Part shown: in pieces, positions 8,601 to 17,313 of the stretch
How the letters are laid out: each line of letters starts with the position of its first letter
How positions within the stretch are numbered: position 1 is the first letter of the stretch
Origin: PALSA-1180 sp964624625
Lineage (GTDB): Bacteria > Oederibacteriota > Muellerivitia > Muellerivitales > Muellerivitaceae
DNA: 56,818 bases
Assembly: GCA_964624625.1 (NCBI GenBank)
Contig: CAZUXW010000011.1
Span: 1 to 56,818, forward strand
Direction of reading: 5' to 3'
Notes under the pieces: generated by a model
Seen by the model: only the letters and a program-made list of their open reading frames with translations
The model's database searches: none
Told to the model about the DNA's origin: nothing
Program-made: the position numbers and the translations under genes

Positions 8601-11600
8601 CGTAGGCATAGGTAATATTCGGCAGGGGCGTCGATCCCGAAACACCCGTGCTGGTAATGGTTTGTATTTCATTTCGGTCGTCGTGGCCGTAAGTGGTTTG
8701 GATGCCGTTGGGGAACTGGACCGTCTCGAGGTTTAAATTGTGGTCGTAAGTCATTTTTATTTTTTGGCCCAGGTTGTCCATCATGGTGACAGGCTGGTTT
8801 TCCGGCGTGTAATCGTAGGTCACCACCTTGCTGTCCGGATAGGTCATGGAAATGACGTTCCCCACCGGGTCGTAGCTCCAAACCAGATCGTTCAGGAAGG
8901 CGTCCCTCTTGTGGATCAGCCGGTTCAAGTAGTCATAAGTGAAATAGGTTGTCCCGAACTTTTCCTGCCTTGCCACCAGGTTGCCGACAACATCATAAGT
9001 ATTGATGACTTTCGTGTTATCCGGATAAGTGACCGTGACGGGCCGGTTGAGAAGGTCGTAATCGTAGTGGGTCAGCTGGTGCTTTCCATCGGTCCGGTAA
9101 GTCAGGTTCCCGATCGCGTCATATTGGTAGGAAGTCACCCGGGACAAGGGATCAGTCGAGCTTAAAAGCCGGTTCATGTTGTCGTACTGCATAACGGTGT
9201 GGTGGTGCCTGCCGTCGGTGATGGTGACCGGGTTTCCGGCCAAGTCATAGTCGTAGCCGCTGGTTTCCCCGTTGGGTTTTAAAACACTTTTCAACCGATC
9301 CCTTCCATCAAACGTAAAATAGGTGGTGTGGCCGTTGGAGTCGGTTTGGGAGGTTCGGTTTCCATTTTCGTCATAACCGTACAAAACCGGGGGAACACCC
9401 GGCAAGTTGGCCTGGACCAACCGGTCGGCGTCATCCCAGGTATAGGAAGTGGAATGGTTTTTCGCGTCAATAACGGTCGAGAGTCGGCCCACCGCGTCAT
9501 ATTGGTAATGGGTCGTGTGGAAATCCGGATCGGTGCTTGAGTTCAGGTTGCCATAGGCGTCATACCCGAAGCTGGTGGTTTTTCCGTTTCCGTCCGTGGT
9601 GGACACCTTATCCCCGGTAAAGGAATCATAGCTGTTGATGGTGGTCACTCCCATGGGAGCCACGATGGTGGTTGGATTTCCATGAACATCATAACTATAG
9701 GTAGTCATCCTACCCTTTTGGTCAATGAAGGTCGTGGGCTGGTTGAATACCGGGTCATAAAAATAAGTCACCGAATTCCCCGCCGGGTCCTTTTGGGTCA
9801 GCAGGTTCCCATTGGAATCAAAGGAAGAAGTAACTGTCTGGCCCGCCGCGTTGACCGACAGGTTCCGGTTTAAGTCCCCATCATGGCCATAGGTAAAGGA
9901 ATTTTGGTTCGCGTCTTTTCCACCGATTGCCACGCCTCCCGCGTCAAAATCGTATTCGGCGTTGTTGCCTCCGCAGGAGGAACAACCGTTGGCGAATTCG
10001 GCGTAAGTCGTTCGGGTATTGCCAAGAAGAGAATCATATTGAACCGTCAGGACGGGCTGGTGGGAACCATCTTCTTCCCTCACCACGCGCAAAAATTCAT
10101 CGTAGGTATAAAAAACGTGCCTCAAACCCTTTCGATATTTCGGATCCTTGCTTTCCACCATATAGCTGTCGCCGGTATAATTATAAAAAGCCTGCCGGCT
10201 TCCGGGATAACCCACCCCGATGAGGTTGCCCTGCGCGTCATGGGAATAGGTGGTCATCCGGCTGATGGGATCGGTAATGGTTTGGACAAAACCGTCTGAG
10301 CCGTAAGACAACTGGACTTGCCGCCCCAGGCCGTCCTGGACCGAAGTAAGGCGCCCGCCGAAATAGCCAAAATCCAAATGGCTTCCGACCCTATCCTTCA
10401 ACTGGACCAAAAGACCTGTCAGGTCAAAATGCCTCTCGTCGCCCTGGGGCGATCGGATAATCCATTGGCTTCCCGTGTTGGAAAGGGAAACATCCCAGCC
10501 AACCGGATGGATAAATCCCCCGCTTCCATTCGGTTGGAAAATTCTTAATCCCCCATCCCCTCGCCAAAGGGAAACAGAGCCGTCCGTGTTGAAAATGAGA
10601 TGTTCCTCCCAAGTCGAAAACCACTTGCGTCCAAAAATACCGGTGTTGGGGCTATGGCTGTTATAGGTCCTAGTCAAGTCGAAGGGCTCTCCCCGGTTGG
10701 GGATGGAGAGGTCGTTGACCTGGTGCCACTGATTTCCAGTGCGAAGATACACCTTCGCCCCAGGATTGGTTCCACAGCTTCCCTTATCCGATCCACCCGG
10801 AAGTTCCGTTGGGCCGGTGGTTGGGATGCTGGTAGTTGGAGATGGCACGGAAGTATCTGTCGGAACGGGCGAGGTGGTGGAGTCAGGTGTGTTCGTGGGG
10901 ACAGGGGTATTGGTAGGAATGGGCGTATCTGTGGGAACAGGTGTGTCCGTTGGAATAGGAGTGGCGGTTTCCGTGGAGGTATCAGTGTCGGTTGAGGTGC
11001 TTGTAATGGTTGGGGTGTTCGTTGGGGTTTTAGTCGTGGTAGCGGTAACGGTTGGAGTCGGGGTTGTCGTCGGCGTGCTTGTTGGGGTGTCCGTTGGGGT
11101 ATCAGTCGGTATGGCGGCCCCAAAATAGGAATAACAAAGTGAATAGGTGGTTCCGGGGCAACTTGGCAGACCGGCTCCCGCGATGTAATTGTCGGTTACC
11201 GTAAAAGTGTTATTTCCATACATCAACCCGATGCCCGCCAAGCAGTTGGGCGGTGTAGGCGGGCTGCTAATGTCATAAACCGCATTACACCCGCTGCCAA
11301 TGGAGACGCCGTTGATAAAAATATTCGCGGTGGATTGTCCGCTGGTCGCCGAGGCGTTGATGGTGATAGGGCCCGTAGCGTTGGAAGGAATAAAAAAATT
11401 TCTGGTGTAGCTCGCCGCGCCGCCTACGGATGAAGTATCGCCCCCGTTAATGGAACAGCACCCAAAGGATAGCGCGTAGCAGTGGACCGTATAATCATTT
11501 CCCCCAGCCGATACGTTCAGGGTGGGGGGCTGGTTTACGACCGCTGGTCCATCCGGATGATAGCTTACTACAGGACAACCCCTGCAATCCAACAGACCGA

Positions 11601-11784
11601 CAACAAGAAACTCGCCTGGCCCGTCTCCTTGGGAAATGCAAACCGTTTGCGAACCATAACTTGGGGTGTAGGTCGCGGTTGGAACTTGGCAAAAGGAATT
11701 TGAAGCATGGAGGATTGAAAATAAAAAAATAAAAAATGGAACAACCCGTTTTAAAACTTTTTTTATTTTTAGGACGATCTGCAT
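5665..11784 (-). CDS. Secreted RHS-repeat polymorphic toxin with FN3 and CBM3-like modules
   Basis: A 2039-residue exported RHS protein. I chose the ATG at 11784 because it begins a signal peptide (KKVLKRVVPFFIFLFSILHA) behind AAAAGG; the frame extends further upstream without a plausible start. Order of parts: Cys-rich N-terminal domain (about 35-225), Thr/Pro linker (226-328), DUF6531-like entry and YD/RHS repeats (about 336-1130), FN3-like domain (about 1165-1260), CBM3-like module (about 1310-1500, ending NNFNDDYS...HHFALLCNGTLV), second Thr/Pro linker (about 1515-1735), terminal RHS core with DPLG...YRYSGN...DPTG (to about 1947), and a 92-residue variable tip with several Cys and a hydrophobic patch. 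RHS shells encapsulate their C-terminal toxin. The tip family is not recognised. The following AT-rich gene overlaps by 4 bp. Confidence 0.88.
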   Translation of the reverse strand: MQIVLKIKKVLKRVVPFFIFLFSILHASNSFCQVPTATYTPSYGSQTVCISQGDGPGEFLVVGLLDCRGCPVVSYHPDGPAVVNQPPTLNVSAGGNDYTVHCYALSFGCCSINGGDTSSVGGAASYTRNFFIPSNATGPITINASATSGQSTANIFINGVSIGSGCNAVYDISSPPTPPNCLAGIGLMYGNNTFTVTDNYIAGAGLPSCPGTTYSLCYSYFGAAIPTDTPTDTPTSTPTTTPTPTVTATTTKTPTNTPTITSTSTDTDTSTETATPIPTDTPVPTDTPIPTNTPVPTNTPDSTTSPVPTDTSVPSPTTSIPTTGPTELPGGSDKGSCGTNPGAKVYLRTGNQWHQVNDLSIPNRGEPFDLTRTYNSHSPNTGIFGRKWFSTWEEHLIFNTDGSVSLWRGDGGLRIFQPNGSGGFIHPVGWDVSLSNTGSQWIIRSPQGDERHFDLTGLLVQLKDRVGSHLDFGYFGGRLTSVQDGLGRQVQLSYGSDGFVQTITDPISRMTTYSHDAQGNLIGVGYPGSRQAFYNYTGDSYMVESKDPKYRKGLRHVFYTYDEFLRVVREEDGSHQPVLTVQYDSLLGNTRTTYAEFANGCSSCGGNNAEYDFDAGGVAIGGKDANQNSFTYGHDGDLNRNLSVNAAGQTVTSSFDSNGNLLTQKDPAGNSVTYFYDPVFNQPTTFIDQKGRMTTYSYDVHGNPTTIVAPMGVTTINSYDSFTGDKVSTTDGNGKTTSFGYDAYGNLNSSTDPDFHTTHYQYDAVGRLSTVIDAKNHSTSYTWDDADRLVQANLPGVPPVLYGYDENGNRTSQTDSNGHTTYFTFDGRDRLKSVLKPNGETSGYDYDLAGNPVTITDGRHHHTVMQYDNMNRLLSSTDPLSRVTSYQYDAIGNLTYRTDGKHQLTHYDYDLLNRPVTVTYPDNTKVINTYDVVGNLVARQEKFGTTYFTYDYLNRLIHKRDAFLNDLVWSYDPVGNVISMTYPDSKVVTYDYTPENQPVTMMDNLGQKIKMTYDHNLNLETVQFPNGIQTTYGHDDRNEIQTITSTGVSGSTPLPNITYAYDPAGNPQTITRGSNVSTYGYDFANQLTNANLAYGSPSSGLTQVYIYDQGGNRTSLQENHDMTTYVVDDANQLVSRTIQKNVAMVDPYVRYADAGVLDAPAQVVRTGDSPVKPSAPVGLTAVVTGGKVELTWPASSDVNGYRVFRAVQSGGQTSSYQQVELVQNSGTPSLSFEDDPGSGSWCYALSSFVEKGIAESDMGSSACVTVSNSSTAMVLALSMAQVAPTATPTPIIQPYWPNGPGSQAAASSSGSGITVCGADTSRKLDLMINCGEQGLQDRRWNFLIVNNGSAPLTLQSAGLSLKLWFFEPGLRCLAVTGNNASVFNASGTLVGNSVIQSNVYTTDSSITEVDESSTHKANQAGTVALVYQSGVSVIPAGGWVQGFTIIATSGDSCGTATNWNNFNDDYSGLPNGESSCTGTQSGPFFDDHHFALLCNGTLVQEFGTNGQTDGESGLPPGGGACTPTVTPTFTKTITASSTKTPSPTATRTPTNTPTKSPTNAGGTATPTKTPTWTATNSPTNSVTPTFTLSQVSTFTPTSTRAATPTPTSTVTKTTTPTATKTFTNSVTPTFTLSHVSTFTPSLTLTPTNTPSLTPTNSKTSTPTATPTATATLSPTPSSTKTPSMTPTNTPTRTLTDTATLTPSNTPTNSPTSTPSNTSTATVSPTVTSTIVPTATPCETTLYTYDDNGNLIKEDACGQVTQFAYDFENRLSQITYPDSHVETYLYDYGGNLLRKTSVGVTVTSVYGQGVALLSEKDESTSQYSDYLQIGDKNYEKIASSSVSFFHCDALGSVVALSNTSGVVTDTYEADPFGKLLAHGGTSVNAYQFVGGYGVRDLSSNRCVMGVRLYDAEVGRFTSLDPLGFETGDTNFYRYSGNDSTGLIDPTGLLKTNLDCATRIGNFVVRVGAAIKNKDVGEISRLSKLIGPLAKSCGCAIADSPTLKTAVSNARIALIAAGGVVDAIFFLPVNLIYGSCCKDMS

Positions 11785-12112
11785 ATCAACCTTTTTATAA
11801 TTTCGGGCAATAAATAGGCACTCAACGAAAACACGGTAATCCTCGGATAATAACCTTTCAAGAAAATAAGCATTTATACTCGAAATGGTTGATTGTCGGC
11901 AGGATCCGCCAAAAAAAGTGCGTTTTTTAAAACACATTAATATTAGGGTTATATTGAACCCCCGGTAACAAAGCGACGGGTCGCAACTGCTCGACCACTG
12001 AGGGAAAGTCACTTCAAAAAAATCAATGCAACCGCCCCTCACCCTGCCCTCTCCCGCATCCGACTTCGCTAAAGCTACGCCGGACACGAGTGGCGCGGGA
12101 AAACATTTTAAA
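11785..12112. other. Intergenic region upstream of the RHS gene
   Basis: About 330 bp without a convincing gene. The part nearest the RHS start is AT-rich and would hold its promoter. An AATTAT box 17 nt after TTGAGT on the minus strand (about 11790-11830) is a weak sigma70-like candidate only. At about 12029-12105 there is GC-rich sequence beginning CCCCTCACCCTGCCCTCTCC. It resembles a dispersed intergenic repeat arm, but no partner arm is present here. Confidence 0.3.
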
Positions 12113-12160
12113 GTTCAAACAAAAAAGGCCCGGAAATTTCCGGGCCTTTTTTGTTTGAAC
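12113..12160. terminator. 48-bp perfect palindrome, bidirectional terminator
   Basis: Bases 12113-12160 form a perfect inverted repeat: GTTCAAAC, an A6 tract, GGCCCGGAAA, then the mirror half with a T6 tract. It gives a GC-rich stem flanked by A and T runs, so it can act as a rho-independent terminator in both orientations. It lies 17 nt past the stop of the minus-strand GT-C gene and separates it from the RHS locus. Confidence 0.85.
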
Positions 12161-12177
12161 TAATTTCGCCGACCGTC

Positions 12178-14991
12178 TTACCGAACTTCCCCAAACGCGC
12201 TGTTCGGCACCACGTCAAAGCTCATGTCGCCGGGCTTGATCCAGAGGAAGGTGAATTCCGCGCCCCAGCCGTTGGGCTTGGCGTAATAAACGTCGATGGA
12301 GTGGGGGCCCTTCGTCAGATGAACCTCCCCCTGGGGCTTGCCGTCGGGAATGACCGTGTGGCGGTCGATCTTCAATCCTCCCGTTCCCGAGGTGCGGGTG
12401 GAAAAGCGGTAGTTCCCGCTCTCCGGCGCGTTCAAGGTTCCCGACCAATGGACTCCCATGGCCCCGCCCTGGACGGGAAAATCATTCCCGTTCACGAAAT
12501 TCAAAACCGGCTCCCACTGCTCCAAAAAGGGAACACCGGTAAAATCCAAGGAACCGTAATATTGCCCCTTCAAACCCAAAGTGGACGGGATCGTCATGAA
12601 ATTCGAGCCGCCCAGGAGTGACTTTTTTCCGCTGGGGCCGTCGAAAGTGATGGCTAGGCCCGAGTTTCCCTCCGGCTGGGTCCAATGGATCTTGACCGGA
12701 TGGAAACCCTTGGCCAGCTTTACCCCAACACCCTCCCGCACCGATTCACCGCCGATGGTCCAGGACATTTTTTTCGGGAAGTTAAAATGGTACTCGCCCG
12801 AAAGGGTGATGAAGATGTCCCCGGTGAAGGTGGCGTGATAGGGGCCGGGCGGCAGGACCTCGGGAAACTGGGCAGCCTGCCCTTCCTTTCCATCGGAAAA
12901 TTCAGCTTTTAGACCCCTGGCCTTATCCACGATTTCGGGCGGGACTCGGTAGAAATATAAAAAACCACCGCCATTGGGATCCTTGTCAATCTCAGCCTCG
13001 CCCCCCGGGAAATAGGACCTCAAGGTGTCCAGAACACCCGTCCTTCCCTGCTCCATGGCGTAAAGAAGGCCACGGCCCGGCGCCGGCAGGGCCGCCAAGG
13101 TTTCCGGCAGGTCCATTCTTTTAACCTTATCCAGGAAGAAGTAATCCAGGTAATCAATCGTGTAATGGCTGTAGTAGCGGGGGGAAACATAGCAGTCGTA
13201 CTTGTCGCCGTAATCGGCGAACTTGCGGCCGATGGTGGACTCAGCGATGGAAAATTCCGCCCAGCTGGCGTAGTTGTTCGCTTGTTCCACGAAATAAGTA
13301 TGGAAGTTCTGCTTCAACATCAGGCCCATCGGGGGCACGAGGAATAGCAAGAAAAGAATTTCACCCTTCTGCCCGCCCAAACTCCTGGCCCTCGACCAGA
13401 GCGCGGAAACAACGCAAGCCGACAGGAACGCCACGAAAGCGGTTTGGCAATACATGCGGCTGGAATGGGCCGGGTCGATGGTAATCAGGCACGGCACCGC
13501 CATCACGAAGAAACCCACCAGCCCGTAAAAATATTTCCTCCTCCAGCCCCGGGCCAGGGCGTAAAAGACGCCGAAGAGAAGCAGGAACCCCGTCACGTCA
13601 TCCAACTGCCGGTGATCCTGCAGGTTATGGCGGGGATTCGGGTCGCCGCGGCGGTTGTACATCAGGGCCGTATATTTCAAGTTGACGAGAAGGGGCTGGA
13701 TGCTGTGCTGTTCCTTGCAGCGGTTGAAGATGGACAATTGCTTGATGCGGGTGCTGGATTCCCCCGTCAGCATGGCCTTGAAAAAGGGCCCGCTCAGAAC
13801 CAAGAAGATGGCCGAAAAGACCGCCAGGTGCTTGGCGTTCGCCTTGACCGCCTGCCAGTTGTTGACGCATTCATATAAAGCGCAAAGGAAGACCACCACT
13901 GTGAACATGACATAAGTCTGGTAGGCGTAGAGGCCGACGGGAAAGAGGACCCCCGCCGTGACAAAGGGCCAAAGTTTTTTCGTGCGAAGGCCGTAAAGCA
14001 GGCAGCCTAAGGTCGCGAACATGAAAAAGGGCAGGAGCGATGGCGGGAAGGAGTTGCGGCTGAAGTTCAGGTTCCACCGCATGACCGCCAGTATATAGAG
14101 GGAGAGCAAAGCGACCCTGGGGCCTGCCAATTGCCGGAAAGTCCAGTAGATGAGCGGGAAAGAGGCTAGGCTCATCGTCACGTAAAACAAATTCAGGTTG
14201 AACTGGGTATTCTTGAAAAACATAAACCAGAGTGCGCCGAAATAAATCGGCACCGGCGCCGATGGAAAATTCTCGGTGATGTTCAGCTCCCAAGGAAACC
14301 AGCGCTCGTGAAGGATCTTCAAGGCCCCGTATCCCTGGAAACCCATGTCGAAGAATATGCCCGAGGGGATCGTGTCCAATTTGTAGAGCCGCAGGAACGC
14401 CGCCAACACCATGACCGCGCCGAACAAAGCCCATTCCACCTTCGGCGCGAGGGGCAAAAGCTTCAAGCCTTCCCTCTTCCAGGGCCAAAGGGCCGCGAGA
14501 AAGAGGATGACCCCAACGAAGTAATACCAAAGACCGACCGTATCCGCCCTCCCCATGTCCGCCAGGGCCGCTTGGCCTTTTGAACCCAAATAAATGGCCG
14601 CGAGAATGAGGAAGGTTCGGAAGATTCCCAACGGCGTGATGCCCTTAAAAGTCTCAAATGTCGGGACAACTCCCCTGGACGACTTCCCGGAGGAACCCCG
14701 CCGGGGGAAGGATGCCGCCGGGCGGATTTTCACTTTTGGCTTTACGGGGGATTTCGGCAGGGAAATTAAAAAACTGATTTTCGAAAGATCCAGCCAACCC
14801 AGAACTATGGCCGCCAAGAGACCAAGCCCCGCCACCGTGAGGAACATTCCCAAAGCTTGGGACCCCTTCAAGAACAGAAACTGGCCCGCCAACGCCAGGA
14901 GGACCGCGGCGCCAGTCCCCAAGTTACTCCAAAAGTTCCCCGAACCGGGACGTGGGGCCTTGGTTGTTTTTTTCTTTTTCGAGATTGCCAT
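12178..14991 (-). CDS. GT-C membrane glycosyltransferase with tandem PA14-like domains
   Basis: A 937-residue polytopic protein of the PMT/ArnT-like GT-C type, expected to transfer a sugar from a lipid-phosphate donor on the periplasmic side. Start: the second of two adjacent ATGs (14991) has AAGGAG at 5 nt; the first (14994) is too close. The N-terminus is Lys-rich (MAISKKKKTTK). About 12 hydrophobic helices span roughly 25-600. The first periplasmic loop has FLRLYKLDTIPSGIFFDMG with D215; the acidic partner usual in GT-C enzymes is Met here. Residues about 710-930 form two PA14-like sandwiches (GLKGQYYGSLDF; GVHWSGTLNAPESGNYRFST), a carbohydrate-binding fold. It stands apart from its paralogues at 20-33 kb, divergent from the transketolase operon, and ends at a strong terminator. 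Acceptor unknown. Confidence 0.8.
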   Translation of the reverse strand: MAISKKKKTTKAPRPGSGNFWSNLGTGAAVLLALAGQFLFLKGSQALGMFLTVAGLGLLAAIVLGWLDLSKISFLISLPKSPVKPKVKIRPAASFPRRGSSGKSSRGVVPTFETFKGITPLGIFRTFLILAAIYLGSKGQAALADMGRADTVGLWYYFVGVILFLAALWPWKREGLKLLPLAPKVEWALFGAVMVLAAFLRLYKLDTIPSGIFFDMGFQGYGALKILHERWFPWELNITENFPSAPVPIYFGALWFMFFKNTQFNLNLFYVTMSLASFPLIYWTFRQLAGPRVALLSLYILAVMRWNLNFSRNSFPPSLLPFFMFATLGCLLYGLRTKKLWPFVTAGVLFPVGLYAYQTYVMFTVVVFLCALYECVNNWQAVKANAKHLAVFSAIFLVLSGPFFKAMLTGESSTRIKQLSIFNRCKEQHSIQPLLVNLKYTALMYNRRGDPNPRHNLQDHRQLDDVTGFLLLFGVFYALARGWRRKYFYGLVGFFVMAVPCLITIDPAHSSRMYCQTAFVAFLSACVVSALWSRARSLGGQKGEILFLLFLVPPMGLMLKQNFHTYFVEQANNYASWAEFSIAESTIGRKFADYGDKYDCYVSPRYYSHYTIDYLDYFFLDKVKRMDLPETLAALPAPGRGLLYAMEQGRTGVLDTLRSYFPGGEAEIDKDPNGGGFLYFYRVPPEIVDKARGLKAEFSDGKEGQAAQFPEVLPPGPYHATFTGDIFITLSGEYHFNFPKKMSWTIGGESVREGVGVKLAKGFHPVKIHWTQPEGNSGLAITFDGPSGKKSLLGGSNFMTIPSTLGLKGQYYGSLDFTGVPFLEQWEPVLNFVNGNDFPVQGGAMGVHWSGTLNAPESGNYRFSTRTSGTGGLKIDRHTVIPDGKPQGEVHLTKGPHSIDVYYAKPNGWGAEFTFLWIKPGDMSFDVVPNSAFGEVR

Positions 14992-15117
14992 CATGGCTCC
15001 TTGGGATAGAGTCGGGCGGATAAATCCGCCGGAAACATATTTAAAACGGAGACACCTGAGAAAGTGACCCTGGCATTCATTCGATACCGATGGAATGGAC
15101 GAACAAAACAAGGTTCC

Positions 15118-15145
15118 GTAGGGGCGAGGCATGCCTCGCCCCTAC
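15118..15145. repeat. 28-bp palindrome of the TAGGGGCGA family
   Basis: A perfect palindrome, GTAGGGGCGAGGC followed by its mirror, lies in the 491-bp divergent spacer between the GT-C gene and the transketolase operon. Related hairpins occur at 50611-50683 and 54736-54765, so it belongs to a dispersed intergenic family. No gene is seen in 14992-15482. Confidence 0.75.
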
Positions 15146-15330
15146 AACCGCCGACACCAGCAGGATCTTGGCGAAGTTTACCGGCCGAAAAAGCCCGTCA
15201 AAGCTTCCCGCAAGCCGGAATATTCTACAAGTAAGGGAGGCAAATAGACGCTAAAATTTCAGCTTTTAGGGCCGTTCCGGTAGTATTATTTGGTGGGCTT
15301 TATTTTACTTAATGCGAACTAAAGCCTTTT

Positions 15331-15441
15331 CGAAAACCTTGGTACGCCGATAACAAGCGATAAAATCCGATAAGATGGATGAAGCCATCGGCCGTTATCG
15401 GCTTTTATCGGCGTACAATGTGCCTTTGCCTAAGGGTTTCG
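15331..15441. repeat. Imperfect inverted repeat (TACGCCGATAA arms)
   Basis: The left arm contains GGTACGCCGATAACAAGCGA and the right arm TTATCGGCTTTTATCGGCGT, which pair around GTACGCCGATAA. Weaker outer pairing (TTCGAAAACCTT with AAGGGTTTCGAA) extends the arms. It ends about 40 bp upstream of the transketolase start. It could be a MITE remnant or a regulatory hairpin. Confidence 0.5.
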
Positions 15442-15482
15442 AAGTAACTTCCCAATTAAATAAATGAAAAGGCGAAATCTTT

Positions 15483-16256
15483 TTGGACCCGTTGGATCAA
15501 ACCATCCGTAAAACTAAAAAACGCCTGCTCCAAATGCATTTTGAAAGCGGCGTTGGCCACATCGGGGGGAATCTTTCCTGCCTCGATTCCCTGATGGTGC
15601 TCCACCACCAGGTGATGGGGCCCGAGGACCTGTTCGTCCTTTCCAAGGGCCATTCCGCCGGTTCCCTTTACGCGACCCTCTGGTCCTTGGGCAGGGTTCC
15701 CGACGAGGACCTGAAGCTCTTTCACAAGGACCGCACGAAGCTCAGCGGCCATCCGGCCCCCGGCTGGCGGCCGGAAGTTCCCTTCGCCACCGGAAGCCTA
15801 GGACACGGTTTTTCACTGGCAGCCGGCATCGCCTTGGCCAAAAAACTGAAATCCGAACCAGGCCGGGTTTTTTGCCTGACCAGCGACGGGGAATGGCAGG
15901 AAGGCTCCAACTGGGAAGCCCTGATTTTCACCCTCCACCGCAAGTTGGACAACTTGACCCTGATGGTGGATTGCAACGGCCTTCAGGGCTTTGGAACCAC
16001 GAAAGAAGTCGCCAGCATGGATTCGTTGAAGGAAAAATTCCTTTCTTTCGGCATGCCCGTCACAGAAATCAACGGCCATGACCTTCCGGCCCTCCAATCC
16101 GCCCTGGCAACCAAGGAAAAAGGGCCCCGGGCCGTGATCCTGCGGACCCAAAAAGGGAACGGCGTCTCCTTTATGGAGAATAAAATGGAATGGCACTATC
16201 TTCCGATGAACGAGGCCCAATACCAACAGGCCCTGGCCGAGGTGGACAGGGCATGA
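15483..16256 (+). CDS. Transketolase, N-terminal (TPP-binding) subunit
   Basis: This is the pyrophosphate-binding half of a split transketolase, which moves two-carbon ketol units between sugars using thiamine diphosphate. At 257 residues it matches the family's N-terminal subunit. Visible motifs are GHIGG (25-29), SKGH (54-57), GHP (89-91), GSLGHG (104-109) and the TPP/metal site SDGEWQEGSNWEA (134-146). The start is TTG at 15483 with AAAAGG about 10 nt upstream; a nearby ATG at 15464 is out of frame. The partner subunit starts 150 bp downstream, past a palindromic repeat. Sitting with an epimerase-GT2 fusion and a methyltransferase, it may act on a nucleotide-sugar or supply an unusual branched sugar rather than central metabolism; that is inference. 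Confidence 0.9.
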   Translation: MDPLDQTIRKTKKRLLQMHFESGVGHIGGNLSCLDSLMVLHHQVMGPEDLFVLSKGHSAGSLYATLWSLGRVPDEDLKLFHKDRTKLSGHPAPGWRPEVPFATGSLGHGFSLAAGIALAKKLKSEPGRVFCLTSDGEWQEGSNWEALIFTLHRKLDNLTLMVDCNGLQGFGTTKEVASMDSLKEKFLSFGMPVTEINGHDLPALQSALATKEKGPRAVILRTQKGNGVSFMENKMEWHYLPMNEAQYQQALAEVDRA

Positions 16257-16270
16257 CAAACAAAAAATAT

Positions 16271-16380
16271 TTTCACCGCCAAGACACCAAGACACCAAAA
16301 AAATCATTTGAATTCCCAACCTATAATCTTATGCCTTTTATTTTTTCGATCCCCTCGGCGCCTCGGTGTCTTGGTGGCAA
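16271..16380. repeat. Palindromic repeat, CACCAAGACACC family
   Basis: The left arm (about 16274-16296, CACCGCCAAGACACCAAGACACC) pairs imperfectly with the right arm (about 16356-16380, CCTCGGTGTCTTGGTGGCAA). The AT-rich centre is about 60 bp. It sits between the two transketolase subunit genes. Other copies are at 43737-43820 and around the N-gap at 49299-49538. Confidence 0.7.
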
Positions 16381-16407
16381 GTCATTGTTTGACCGGGGTT
16401 CTAATTC

Positions 16408-17313
16408 ATGAGGAACATTTTTTGCGACACCCTCGTTCAACACGCCTCCCGGCCTGATTTTGTTTTCCTGACAGGCGATTTGGGTTACAACGCCCTGGAG
16501 CCGCTGCAAAAAGCCGCCGGCGGAAAATTCATCAACGCCGGGGTGGCGGAACAAAACATGGTCTCGGTGGCGGCAGGGCTCGCCAGCCAAGGCTTGCGGC
16601 CCTGGGCCTACAGCATCGCCCCCTTTATCTACGCCAGGCCCTTGGAGCAAATCCGAAACGACGTTTCCCTGCACGACTTGCCCGTCAAGCTGGTGGGCAA
16701 CGGCGGGGGCTACGCCTACGGCGTAATGGGCGGCAGCCACCACGCCATCGAGGATTACGGCATCCTGCTTTCATTGTTGCATATGCGGGTTTTCGTGCCG
16801 GCTTTTGGGGGCGATCTCCCGCCCATCGTGGACAAACTGCTGGAGCTAAACCATCCCGCCTACCTGCGCCTGGGCCGGGATGAAAAACCCAAGGATTTAG
16901 ACCTGCCTTCTTACTCGCCTTGGCGTAAAATCCTTAACGGTAACGGCCCGACCTTATTAATGATCGGCCCCTTGGCCGGCGGCCTCCTCGGCTCTTTGAA
17001 GAAAATTCCGGAAGCCAAGAGGCCCTCAGCCTGGGTTTTAACCGAATTGCCTTTCCAGGCGGAGGAAATACCCGCCGGTTTTTGGGACGACTTGAAGAAA
17101 TCCGGCCACCTCATGGTCGTCGAGGAGCACCTGGCCCATGGCGGCGCCGGCGAGATGTTGAGCCGCTGCCTGTTGCTGGCGGGAAAAGCGCCCCAACGCT
17201 TCACCCATTTATGCGCGCAGGGATATCCTTCAGGTTATTACGGCTCGCAAAATTTCCACCGGACGGAATCCGGCCTGACGATCGAGAACATCCTGAAGGA
17301 ATGCGCGCCATGA
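16408..17313 (+). CDS. Transketolase, C-terminal subunit
   Basis: This is the pyrimidine-binding and C-terminal half of the split transketolase, 301 residues. The catalytic glutamate that activates thiamine is E48 in INAGVAEQNMVSVAAGLA. It is followed by the expected LRPWAYSIAPFIYARPLEQI and a GGSHHAIEDYGI segment that lines the TPP site. The C-terminal third is a transketolase_C-like fold. It starts with ATG at 16408, with only a weak SD. Its stop overlaps the start of the epimerase-GT2 gene by 4 bp (ATGA at 17310-17313), so the two are translationally coupled. Together with the upstream subunit it should form the usual alpha2beta2-type enzyme. Confidence 0.9.
   Translation: MRNIFCDTLVQHASRPDFVFLTGDLGYNALEPLQKAAGGKFINAGVAEQNMVSVAAGLASQGLRPWAYSIAPFIYARPLEQIRNDVSLHDLPVKLVGNGGGYAYGVMGGSHHAIEDYGILLSLLHMRVFVPAFGGDLPPIVDKLLELNHPAYLRLGRDEKPKDLDLPSYSPWRKILNGNGPTLLMIGPLAGGLLGSLKKIPEAKRPSAWVLTELPFQAEEIPAGFWDDLKKSGHLMVVEEHLAHGGAGEMLSRCLLLAGKAPQRFTHLCAQGYPSGYYGSQNFHRTESGLTIENILKECAP

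Noticed and set aside
11785..12087. N-terminal extension of the RHS gene by 101 codons
   Set aside because: It has no SD and would bury the signal peptide that begins at 11784.
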